Translations under genes and position numbers: made by a program
Assembly: GCF_010389155.1 (NCBI RefSeq)
Contig: NC_057764.1
Location: 8,804,001 to 8,868,000 of the forward strand
DNA from: Erigeron canadensis
Taxonomy: Eukaryota; Streptophyta; Magnoliopsida; Asterales; Asteraceae
DNA: 64,000 nt
Reading direction: 5' to 3'
The notes under the pieces: model-generated
Databases searched by the model: none
What the model saw: the letters and a program-made list of their open reading frames with translations, nothing else
Told to the model about the DNA's origin: nothing
Shown here: piece after piece, positions 36,249-45,582 of the stretch
Layout: the number at the start of each line of letters is the position of its first letter
Position numbering within the stretch: the first letter of the stretch is position 1

Positions 36249-36998
36249 TGTAAGTCCCAACTATTTCTAGATGGATGCTGAAGACACCTCTATGTCAATG
36301 GTGAGCGTACTTTGCAACACAATCACTTAATCTGGACGTGACCAGTTTAGAGTAATTGTGTACTAGGTAATCTAGAGGTTTACTTATTAAAGTTGTGAAA
36401 TGTTCCTTTTTGAGATTGAGAGAATATTGCACAAGTTCACCAATATTGCAGAATGTATGTGTTTGTAAAATTGTTGAAAAGCTTGGGCAAGGACCTCTAT
36501 TTATAGTCGAAGTATGAGCATTGGGATCTCAACTTCGAAGTACAAATATGGTTGACAGCACACAAAAGTATTAGTAAATAATCCTTTGTGTGTGCTAAAT
36601 AAAGTAAGACAAAGGGTTACTTTATTCAACCACTCTACATTTTTGCACTTTTAACCACAGACAAGATTATTGTCCGGTTAAAAGGATGTAGTGTAAAAGG
36701 TCCTCCTCGTGATCAGTGTAAAGCTTTGTAAAGGCATTTACACTGAAGGATCTCCAGTTGATTGATCTGGTAAAATGTCAACTGGGCTTTGCTGCCATTG
36801 CCATTTCCTTTCTTCCACTTGTTGTCTTCGACTTCAACTGGAAGGTCTTCAGATTTAAGTCTTCAGATCTCAACTGGAAGAAGTCATCAGTTGCTTAAAC
36901 TGTACAATGCAACTGGACTTCTATTATTTCGGACAATTCTTCATGCTCTCCAGATGCAGCTGGAGAGCTCCAGTTTATAGCTTAAACTGGACCTAACA
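36249..36998 (-). repeat. 5' LTR of Copia C, internally deleted
   Basis: 750 bp, TGTTAGGTCC to GGGACTTACA on the minus strand, with TATAAATA at 36498-36505. Compared with the 3' LTR it lacks about 221 bp, joined at TTATTAAAGTTGTG. The lost piece is bounded by TTAAGG and TTAAAG in the other LTR, so a short-homology deletion is likely. TSD TAATC follows at 36999-37003. Confidence 0.9.
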
Positions 36999-37027
36999 TA
37001 ATCCTCGACCAGTTCTGACTTAGCCCC

Positions 37028-37071
37028 ACTGCGCCGCAGTGAGGGGGTGTTGATGCCCACTGCGCCACAGT
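37028..37071. repeat. Palindrome pair beyond Copia C
   Basis: Copies of the 13-bp palindrome start at 37028 and 37059 (the latter with a G to A change). They continue the cluster at 24658-24778 that Copia C split. Confidence 0.8.
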
Positions 37072-38638
37072 GGGGCACCTTACTGCCCAGGTTATATTCG
37101 TTTTTAATACGGTTCCTGGTTTGTATTCCAAGTTTAACATTTCTATTGGTCTTATGATTTGTGCTTGTAGGATGCTTCAGGAACCGACAAGAGGAAGCAA
37201 ATCGAGGAGGGCCAAGGAAGCGGGTCGGCCCAGAAACAAGAAAAAGTTTCTCGGGAGGCAGTAGAAGCGCCAACACTCAAATTTTGGCCAGGGCAGATGA
37301 ATGAGAAGCATACATGATTGGAGTTTAAAAGGGTTAAACAACCCCACAAGAACAACTTTCTCAATGAGTTGTACTCCATCCACAAGGAGGTGGTCTGTCC
37401 ACCTCGATATCTTGCTCCCACTACCGCCCAGCATTTCGGCATTCAAGCCAACATCAATGGGTGGTTTAGGATAGAGGCTCAGGTCGGGGATAGGTTGGTT
37501 GTGAGTGATATGTGGCACAACGTGTTCAACAACCGGGAGCCTGTGTATAGGGAGTTGTTTTTGGAGTTCTATTCAACTCTAAAGGTGACGAAAGAGTTGA
37601 ATAAGGTGAAGGATATATTTGAGGAGCTCTATGTGACCTTCCAATGTGGGGGTGTTGCGAGGAAGATATCTATTGCCCAGTTTGGCTATTATACTGGGAT
37701 GTACACCCTGGACCAGTTAAGGAGCAGCGAGTTTTGGGGTTTGTTGAAACAGGGTCTATATGTTAAGCAGGCCTTTGATGGTGAGTCCATTCCTCAGTAC
37801 TGGACTCGGATTACTGGTGAAAAAGCTTGGCCGTCTGGGGGGCAGGCAGTGTTTCTAAGATCAGAAGTGTGCGATTAAGGATGCTTCATCGCATGATTGT
37901 CACATTTCTGGTACAGCGGTCCACTCACTGGGATAAGGCGTACCAGACTGATCTCTGGCTGATGAAGTTGTTCGCTGAGGGGGCGCCTAGGAGATTTGCT
38001 TTGGCCCCCATTGTTGTGTTAGATAGGATGTGGAACCACTCCGATTCAGAGCTGGTTTTGGGGCACTTTGTTACTATGATCTATCGGCGCATGGGCATTT
38101 TTGACACTGATGAGTGCCAGACCGATCTTTCGCCCCCTATCTTTCAGGAAACTTTGACTGAGGTCGAGTTGGTGAGGGCCAAAATTGTGAAGAAGATGAC
38201 CCAGACGGAGAACTCTAGGCTGCTGGATGATACTGGGTTTGTTGCACCGCCTCCGGTTATGGAGGGAGCTGAGGACGTTGAGATGGGGGATGCTCCACAG
38301 GAGCAGCCTAGGAGGCGGGCTCCAACAGGTATTGATTTTACGTCTCTTCAGTCTGTGGTAGAGAGGATGTATGCTGATCAGCAGGCTTTCCACGGTCGTA
38401 TGGATAGTTTTAGGGAGCAGGTTGGCGGGGATATGACTATGATGGGTTCTGGACTTGGGAGAGTCGTATATGATTCGCGCCGTTACCAGCCCATGTGGGA
38501 GGCGCAGTTGAGAGGGCAGGATTTTAGCCCACCCATGGATCTTCCAGATTATCGTCATCCCGCCATGTTTATCCCACATCAGCGAGTTGGTGGGGGTTTC
38601 TACTTTCCTCCCGAGCATGTGGTTGAGGCGCAGTTGAG

Positions 38639-39930
38639 AGGGCAGTGGACCCGATCGTTTGTAATATAGCTAAGAGGTAAGTCTGAGTTCGTTCTCAGAG
38701 ACTGTGAAATGATTAGTTGCTTTTAAAATGGTTTGAAAAACGGGTGTTGCTTCGAAATTCCTCTTTGACAATTAAATAAATTGGTTTGCAAAATGATTGC
38801 ATAAATTTAAAAGAAAAGTTCAGACAAGATAATTAAAAGTCATCCACCTTGACTTCCCTTGACTTCAAATGTGATTGTATTTGATGAAGAACAAATTCTC
38901 TAGAGTTTAAAAGATAATCGTGACAAGATTAAACTACTCACGTGGTACCACCAACCGTGAACAAATTATCGGATCACCTAACTACTAGTCGAATTACCAA
39001 AGCCGGTACCACCAAAACCAAGGCAATTCTTCTAACAATCAGTTTTATTGACCATCGAATTATCAATTGAACCTATGTGACAATAACGTGGTACCACTAA
39101 CCGATATCAATCACGTTGACAAAATTAATCTTTTCTTAAAATGATATTCACTATCATACTATGAACTAGTGATAATTACTTATAGACAAGTAACCGTTTT
39201 AAAATCACATACGCATTCAACTGGTACCACCACCGAAGAATCATATGCAACCAATATCGAGATTAATTAATGAAAAGAATTAAGATCATTAAGATCTCAG
39301 AACAATGATAATTAAATAAACCCTTTTGAATTAAGAATATTGCAATCACATTATCCGTCTCGTTTCATCAAGGTGGATGATTAAACAGTTAGCCACTCAT
39401 GATCAATTCAAAATATTGAATAAAATAGATGAGAAACATAATGTACCAATTGTTTAAAAAAAATAAAATTGCAAGACAATAATGTAGATACGATCTAGAT
39501 GGGTGCCCGTAATATCTTCGATGAGTTCGCCTAAGTGAAACACTTGATTGGAAAAGGAAGAATCCTGATAGAGCAGCTCCTAGAAAGAGTTTGGATACCC
39601 CAATTTTTGACTTAGGGTTTTCTATTTATACTTCCTCAAAAATCTGATGCAGAAACAAAACAAGGTCTGTTTCCCCGTGCACCCACTGCGGCGCAGTGGG
39701 TCTTGACTTCTCCCACTGCGGCGTAGTGGGATATTGGTCGACTTGACTTCAGCTGACTGCGGCGCAGTGGCTCGTGTGACCACCACTGCTGCGCAGTACG
39801 AATCCACGGCTGCGCAGTACGAATCCACGGCCTCCTTTCACCTTCCCTTGACTGCGGCACAGTCATTCTGTTGCCCTCCCCACTACGGCGCAGTGGGGGG
39901 GTTTGTCCATTTATTTCCGTGGATCAGGTG
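38639..39930 (-). repeat. Inverted fragment of the Athila LTR between env-like ORF and 3' UTR
   Basis: About 1.29 kb that is the reverse complement of 41684-42949 in the right LTR. It shares right-LTR variants (for example CTAGTTCATAGTATG, where the left LTR has CAGTAGTTAATGG), so it derives from the right LTR or its ancestor. It includes the TATA region and six palindromes (39685-39894) and a local duplication of a 21-bp unit at 39787-39830. With the right LTR it makes an inverted repeat with a spacer of about 1.75 kb. Confidence 0.9.
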
Positions 39931-41374
39931 ACGGTTTTGGTTTGTTTGCTTCGTAAATACGTCCCTTTCTTAGGCTCTTGGATTTATTCAGGGTAAAGGT
40001 TTTCATTTTGATGCCTTGCACTAAGATGTGCGTGTTTGAGGTATATCTAAGCCATTTTCGGGTTCTTTTCTTCATAAAGAGTATACCGGTGATGTGTTGA
40101 TTCTAGAACCTGGCCTGGTGATCGTGACTAGTACATTAGATGACGAATTGGCATTTTAGGTTTGACCTATACTTTTTCTTTTCCTTCTTTTCAATTTTCT
40201 TTTGTATATCCATACCCTTATACAACCTTATACACTCATACATACAATTTTTCACTTTTCCTTGTACATTTACACACTTACACATCCTTGTAACTTTACA
40301 ACTCCATTGTAAATTCCCATTTATACTTGTAAACTATACCTTACTATACCGATAGTCTAATGGGGGATCATTGATTGTCATTGGTTTGTTTAGGTAGTTT
40401 AGGAGAGCTTTAACGAATTGTCTAGAAGGTTATTCTTGTCTATAAGGATATGTCATTTGGTCGAGTTATTGAAGATATCTTGGATTGTTTAAACAAAGAA
40501 TGTGAAGTAATTAGACATAATTCATCATTGTAAGAGGGTACTTGCTAGTAGAGTAAAAGTAGTTCAAAAAGAATAAAAAGAGAGAAAAATCGAAAAACAG
40601 AAAAAATAATAAAAAAAGGAAGAAAAAGAACTTGGGCTACTGGTAAGTATTTCTCGAATTTTTATATGTTAGAAGATTTGTTGTATATTTATGGAAGACT
40701 TAGTGGATTGAAGTTGTTTGAAGTTGATACACCACAATGGTGTCGGGTTTTGCTTGACTGATTTGGGGTTGTGTTCGCGGGATGGCAGCTTTGGGTTGGT
40801 GGTTTGTTGGCAATCAATAGTATGGGTTTATATTAGACTATTTTGTACACTTAACATATACATTATATCCATTTTCATTTTCTCACCATTATCATCAACT
40901 TTCATCCCTCAATTCAATTTTACATATTCATATACATAGCTTTAGTTTAACTATACACTCACCTTTAATGTCTATTTTGACAATGTACTTGACTCCTTGC
41001 GCCTTAATGGTGGAGTGACGATCCTGGTTCAAGCCTATGGTAAAAGAGTATACATCACAACTGAGCTATGAGTGATTCTTCATATATTCGACCCAGAAAG
41101 TAAGTTTGTTGGAATAGAATGATATTGATAGGATCGTTTGTTTTCACTTATGCTTAGTTGATTATCGTGGCTTGCGGATTGTTCAGGTACTGTCAAACAT
41201 TTCGAGTTTTCATTTAAGATTAAAACTGCTTCACCCATTTTCTGTCATTTGACATGCTTGGTGTTGCTTCTTTTTGATACTTGTCATGTGTTTGATAGTT
41301 TGATTGTCAAGGATTACTTTTTCTTAAATTCTAGATTTGCTTAAGGAAAAGCAATGTTCAAGTGTGGGGGGATT
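39931..41374 (+). other. Athila 3' UTR and polypurine tract
   Basis: A non-coding, T-rich stretch; no ORF in it resembles a protein family. It ends in CAAGTGTGGGGGGATT just before the LTR, a good polypurine tract (about 41360-41374). Confidence 0.6.
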
Positions 41375-43017
41375 TGATGTTACTAATTTATACTCATTAC
41401 CCACATCATTATTCGCCATTTTAATATATGTTTTTAGTTATTTTTTGTATGCATTTGGCGCGTTTATGGTGTTTGTTAGTGTTTACAGGCTCTAGACAGG
41501 TTACGCGTCCAACTGGTACATTTTCAGTTGATTATTGGCCCGGAAATACGTTATGTTGATGAGAGTCGATTTGAATGGACGAGGCGGCAGAGCTTAGCAA
41601 GTAATCGAGACCAAAACAAGTTGGTCCTGTACAAGCTCTTGACTGCACCGCAGTGGGAATGCACAAGCCCACTGCGCCGCAGTCCTGATCCACGGAAATA
41701 AATGGACAAACCCCCCCACTGCGCCGCAGTGGGGAGGGCAACAGAATGACTGTGCCGCAGTCAAGGGAAGGTGAAAGGAAGCCGTGGATTCGTACTGCGC
41801 AGCAGTGGTGGTCACACGAGCCACTGCGCCGCAGTCAGCTGAAGTCAAGTCGACCAATATCCCACTACGCCGCAGTGGGAGAAGTCAAGACCCACTGCGC
41901 CGCAGTGGGTGCACGGGGAAACAGACCTTGTTTTGTTTCTGCATCAGATTTTTGAGGAAGTATAAATAGAAAACCCTAAGTCAAAAATGGGGGTATCCAA
42001 ACTCTTTCTAGGAGCTGCTCTATCAGGATTCTTCCTTTTCCAATCAAGTGTTTCACTTAGGCGAACTCATCGAAGATATTACGGGCACCCATCTAGATCG
42101 TATCTACATTATTGTCTTGCAATTTTATTTTTTTTAACAATTGGTACATTATGTTTCTCATCTATTTTATTCAATATTTTGAATTGATCATGAGTGGCTA
42201 ACTGTTTAATCATCCACCTTGATGAAACGAGACGGATAATGTGATTGCAATATTCTTAATTCAAAAGGGTTTATTTAATTATCATTGTTCTGAGATCTTA
42301 ATGATCTTAATTCTTTTCATTAATTAATCTCGATATTGGTTGCATATGATTCTTCGGTGGTGGTACCAGTTGAATGCGTATGTGATTTTAAAACGGTTAC
42401 TTGTCTATAAGTAATTATCACTAGTTCATAGTATGATAGTGAATATCATTTTAAGAAAGATTAATTTTGTCAACGTGATTGATATCGGTTAGTGGTACCA
42501 CGTTATTGTCACATAGGTTCAATTGATAATTCGATGGTCAATAAAACTGATTGTTAGAAGAATTGCCTTGGTTTTGGTGGTACCGGCTTTGGTAATTCGA
42601 CTAGTAGTTAGGTGATCCGATAATTTGTTCACGGTTGGTGGTACCACGTGAGTAGTTTAATCTTGTCACGATTATCTTTTAAACTCTAGAGAATTTGTTC
42701 TTCATCAAATACAATCACATTTGAAGTCAAGGGAAGTCAAGGTGGATGACTTTTAATTATCTTGTCTGAACTTTTCTTTTAAATTTATGCAATCATTTTG
42801 CAAACCAATTTATTTAATTGTCAAAGAGGAATTTCGAAGCAACACCCGTTTTTCAAACCATTTTAAAAGCAACTAATCATTTCACAGTCTCTGAGAACGA
42901 ACTCAGACTTACCTCTTAGCTATATTACAAACGATCGGGTCCACTGCCCGTGAGTGCGTAGTAGTGAGTTCTTTGGTAGTTTTAGTTTATAAATTTAAAG
43001 CTCGATTTTGCACATTA
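41375..43017 (+). repeat. 3' LTR of the Athila element
   Basis: 1643 bp, TGATGT to ACATTA, with TATAAATA at 41961-41968. It is the more complete LTR and keeps the palindrome copies lost on the left. GGTTG follows. Confidence 0.9.
41642..41906. repeat. Palindrome cluster in the right U3
   Basis: Eight copies of the 13-bp palindrome or close variants start at 41642, 41671, 41718, 41749, 41794, 41823, 41864 and 41894. 41642/41671 and 41794/41823 form inverted pairs, each with GTGG and CCAC facing across a 10-12-base spacer. The cluster ends 55 bp before the TATA box. Confidence 0.85.
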
Positions 43018-43278
43018 GGTTGTTTAGATACTTACTTTGTAATATCTTGTTCCGCAACAACCTTGTATTTTATTTAACATCAATAAATAAAATACACTTG
43101 AAAATTACATAGTGTCTCACCATTTACTTTACTTGCTTATCTTTATATTGCTTAAGTACGTATTACGTTATATATATTCTTGTATTTATATTTATCGTAA
43201 TACTAGTCCAATCTAGTGCGTAGTTGACTTGTTATATTCTACACTTGTGGGTTAAACTATCGAGTGAGGGACTTCACA
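43018..43278 (+). repeat. 3' LTR of Copia B, second part, with Athila target-site duplication
   Basis: GGTTG at 43018-43022 repeats 16335-16339. The LTR then continues with TTGTTCCGCAACAACCTTG, the R/U5 sequence shared with the Copia A and C LTRs, and ends in GACTTCACA at 43278. AT-rich unique DNA follows. Confidence 0.85.
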
Positions 43279-44466
43279 AAATTATTAATATTTATAAAGT
43301 TTATTACTAATTTTCAAAAATAATATTTTATAAAAATTTTAACAATATATATAATTTTTTATAAAAAATATTATATAAATATTATTCTATAAAAATTTAA
43401 AAAAATTTATATATAAATTTTTAAAAGTATTATTTTATAAAAAAAATTCAATAATACATATAAATTTTCAAAATAAAATTAATATTTAATTTTATAACAC
43501 AATTTTTATTTTGTAACATGTATTAATATTGCTAATTAAAAATATATATTTTAACTTTTATTATTAATATTATATTATATATATATATATGGCTACTACT
43601 ATAAAGAGAAAAAAATAAGGTTACTTTTGATCTAAGCCATTAAAAATAAACCTACAAATCAATCTCCACCATCTAAATTGAAAGTCAACTATGATATCTA
43701 ATTATGGTAAATCTTTTTTGATATTTAATGTAACTATTATTATTTTACGTGAAGTTAGTTATTAACTTTTTAAGAATGTTCTAATGATAGGTGGAGGTAA
43801 CAAAAGCTTTTGAGAAAAACGTTCCAGCATGCCTGGGGTGTTTTAACAAATGCATAACATTCTAACATAGATATTGTATATAGGATTTCATTAATATTTA
43901 TGATGTTTTTAGTGTATAGATAGAAAACATAAACTTGAAGACTTTAACTAAGTTTTAGGGTATGTTTGGTAGAAAAGATTCGAGCTAGGACTGTAGCTAG
44001 GAGTTTGGAACTAAAGCTTGATGATGTGGCTAGGAGCTAAAGCTTGATGATGTGGCTAGGAGCTAGAACTTCTATTTCAACCATTCTTACACAATGTTTT
44101 ATTTTAAAGACATTTTAGGGGCTTTTAGGAGCTTTTTTGAGCTGAGACTTTTAATCTCAAATGCACATCCAAACAAGTCTATCTTCTTTAAAAGAGTTAT
44201 TTTTTAAAAACTTAGGATTTTGAAGCTCCTAACTAAAACCCCCCTAAAATCCTCATACATGTTTTTTTTTCCAGAATATAATGGTCTTACGTTTTAACAA
44301 TTTATGATAAAAATCAGCACTATTAGTAGTATGATACAATGTAATCATAATAAAAGAAAAGAATAAAAATGGAAGGGATAGTGATTGTATATGTTAAAAA
44401 AAGATAGTGATTGTATTAAAGGACCGATGGAGTGTGAGGTGGAATATATATATATATATATATATA
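43279..44466. other. AT-rich intergenic DNA with low-complexity tracts
   Basis: 43280-43590 is simple A/T sequence. A block of about 100 bp at 43600-43690 (CTAAGCCATTAAAAATAAAC) recurs in diverged form at 47415-47515, suggesting an old dispersed repeat. CTAAAGCTTGATGATGTGG begins a 26-bp unit present twice in tandem (44011-44062). No gene is seen. Confidence 0.5.
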
Positions 44467-44658
44467 GGGGGAAGTGAGTATGGGGTTGTGCCTCATCTAA
44501 GCTTAGATGAGGAACCACTCACATTTGGTTTTTATAATCATGAAAATCATGGGAAGACCATGTATTTGTTTTAAATTCAAACAAATAATAAAGTATTTGT
44601 TTGTGAGGGGTTCCCCATCTAAGTTTAGATGGGGAACAACCCCATACTCACTTTTTCC
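44467..44658. mobile_element. 192-bp foldback MITE inserted in a (TA)n tract
   Basis: Terminal inverted repeats of about 55 bp (GTGAGTATGGGGTTGT on one side, its complement on the other) enclose a spacer of about 80 bp. Each arm contains its own palindrome: a perfect 22-bp one at 44491-44512 (centre TAAGCTTA) and a near-perfect one at 44613-44634. It is flanked on both sides by (TA)n (44447-44466 and 44659-44680). No coding capacity. Confidence 0.75.
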
Positions 44659-44680
44659 ATATATATATATATATATATAT

Positions 44681-45524
44681 TTAAACAACGAGTTATTTGT
44701 TAGTGGTTAGCATTTGAGACATCACATATACCTAGGATGAAATTCAAGACTCTCGAACCCTTCCCTCCTTTAATAATTCACTCCTACAAATGTAAAAAAG
44801 TAAGATTCAAACCCTGGTAAAATTTTTCAAGATCCAATAGCTTACCAATGGATCAAAACTCATTAAATATGATGGTTAAGATCCAAGACCTTAACCATTT
44901 TATATACTTCTATATTTATGGTAACATGATACTCATATTTACAGTATATCAAAAAGGTACATATGCTAATTTACGAGGACCATAAGTGTCATAGGCCAAA
45001 TGGTTTTGTCAGCTTTATTGTAAACTAGGAATTACATGTCTCCCGATGGGCGACGTAAGGTTTTGAAGCGTTTATGTTTATTGGTAGGGAAAAAAACCAC
45101 AAATTTATGAGCGATAAAAAATATTGAAAACTAAATGTTAAAAAAATACAAAAAAAATATACTGAAGAAAACCAAAAAGACAAAAAAGAATACGAAAACT
45201 AAATGAGAAGGATATATAAAAAAATGTTACATTTGAAAAAATAATAAAAACCAAATGTTTAAAAAAGTACGAATGATATATAATACAACAAAAAAAATTT
45301 TAAAAAAGAAACAAAAAAAAAGTACATACCAAAATATATAATATTTTAAAAAGTTATAAAAAAATTAAATGTAATAAAGGTATAAAAAACAAAATATTAG
45401 AAAAGTTTAAAAAACCATAAATTATATAAAGTTAGGGGGTTGAAATAATAAAAAAGAAACAGGAAGGACAAAAAAGTAAAAAAAAAAAAAAAGAGGGGCC
45501 AAAGTGTCAATATTTATTATTAAA
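44681..45524. other. A-rich intergenic DNA
   Basis: 45100-45480 is strongly A-rich on this strand with short AAAAACCAAA-type repeats. No gene or structured element is seen. Confidence 0.4.
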
Positions 45525-45539
45525 GGGGGGGGGGGGGGG
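45525..45539 (+). repeat. G homopolymer
   Basis: Fifteen G in a row, ending against the tRNA-like segment; the exact length may be unreliable. Confidence 0.8.
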
Positions 45540-45582
45540 TTGAACCCGTGACCTCCGGGCATAGACACCAACCACTCTACCA
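45537..45582 (-). repeat. tRNA-like segment, probable SINE remnant
   Basis: On the minus strand it has an A-box-like TGGTAGAGTGG and a B-box-like GGGTTCAACCC preceded by GGAGGTCAC, as in plant tRNA-derived SINEs. The boxes are too close together (46 bp overall) for a full tRNA, and no acceptor stem is seen. Confidence 0.4.

Larger units (their letters stand above)
24786..36998 (-). mobile_element. Copia element C (Ty1/Copia with additional ORF), minus strand
   Basis: Complete structure on the minus strand: 5' LTR (36249-36998), PBS, gag, spacer, PR-INT, RT-RNase H (to 30455), gap with promoter-like motifs, additional ORF (29743-26030), PPT, 3' LTR (24786-25756). A 5-bp duplication TAATC flanks it. 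It is related to Copia A throughout but clearly diverged in sequence. Coding frames are broken at many points. Confidence 0.95.
24318..37170 (+). other. Predicted intron of the Athila env-like gene, host of Copia C
   Basis: Bounded by GTAAGT and TGTAG. It holds palindromes at 24658, 24689, 24736 and 24766, then Copia C, then palindromes at 37028 and 37059. The rest is T-rich and non-coding, as expected for a plant intron. Confidence 0.45.
24306..38669 (+). pseudogene. Athila env-like ORF (ATHILA ORF-1 family), predicted spliced, broken
   Basis: Exon 1 is proposed as ATG GGA AAG AAT at 24306-24317, followed directly by the donor GTAAGT. The acceptor GTGCTTGTAG ends at 37170 and exon 2 opens GATGCTTCAGG in the correct phase. 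Before Copia C entered, the intron would have been about 635 bp. Exon 2 encodes a basic head (DKRKQIEEGQG), then the ORF-1 domain (LAPTTAQHFGIQ, DMWHNVF, LFLEFYSTLKV, VTFQCGGVARKISIAQFGYY, VLDRMWNHSDSELVLGHFVT) and a Pro/Arg-rich tail. Breaks are TGA at 37315 and a frame change near 37850. The tail runs into the inverted LTR fragment, so the true C-terminus may be lost. No clear signal peptide or transmembrane helix is visible. Membership in the ORF-1 family is firm; the splicing is inference. Confidence 0.7.
16340..43017 (+). mobile_element. Athila-type Ty3/Gypsy retrotransposon with env-like ORF, disrupted by Copia C
   Basis: The LTRs at 16340-17948 and 41375-43017 share TGATGT...ACATCA/ACATTA ends and a GGTTG target duplication. 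The internal order is a tRNA-Asp PBS, gag, PR, RT, RNase H and INT (to 23670), a leader, then the env-like ORF of the ATHILA ORF-1 family (37171-38669), an inverted LTR fragment, a 3' UTR and a PPT. Copia C (24786-36998) is inserted between INT and the env-like exon. Without C the element is about 14.5 kb. Every coding region carries stops or frameshifts. Confidence 0.92.
1..43278 (+). mobile_element. Copia element B, outermost member of the nest (5' part outside window)
   Basis: Three separated segments read as one plus-strand Ty1/Copia element: the additional ORF (1-3421), the 3' UTR plus polypurine tract (15432-15644), and a 3' LTR in two pieces (15645-16339 and 43023-43278). The LTR starts TGTTAGGTCC after the tract AAATAGGGGGAATT and ends GACTTCACA. 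The two LTR halves join exactly when the Athila element and one copy of its GGTTG duplication are removed, giving about 951 bp. The 3' UTR resembles that of Copia A just before the PPT, so the 3422-15431 block is an insertion into B. LTR, gag and pol of B upstream lie outside the window. Confidence 0.8.

Noticed and set aside
37318..38669. A true retroviral envelope protein
   Set aside because: No signal peptide, furin-like site or transmembrane helix is visible. The sequence fits the ATHILA ORF-1 family, called env-like only by position.
40140..40939. Small ORFs (71-73 aa) in the Athila 3' UTR with hydrophobic stretches
   Set aside because: Low-complexity F/L/I-rich translations of T-rich DNA, with no homology pattern and no conservation evidence.
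41642..41906. CRISPR-like look: short palindromic repeats separated by unique spacers
   Set aside because: Plant nuclear context, variable spacing (about 17-40 bp), repeats inside a retrotransposon LTR and no cas genes. The pattern is a palindrome cluster, not a CRISPR array.
41532..41969. Overlapping ORFs of 60-90 aa across the LTR palindromes, also at 16497-16898 and 39622-39931
   Set aside because: They arise because the GC-rich palindrome lacks stops in several frames. They lie in LTR DNA, differ between LTR copies and match no family.
45537..45582. A functional tRNA gene
   Set aside because: The A and B boxes are only 46 bp from end to end, with no acceptor stem or anticodon arm.
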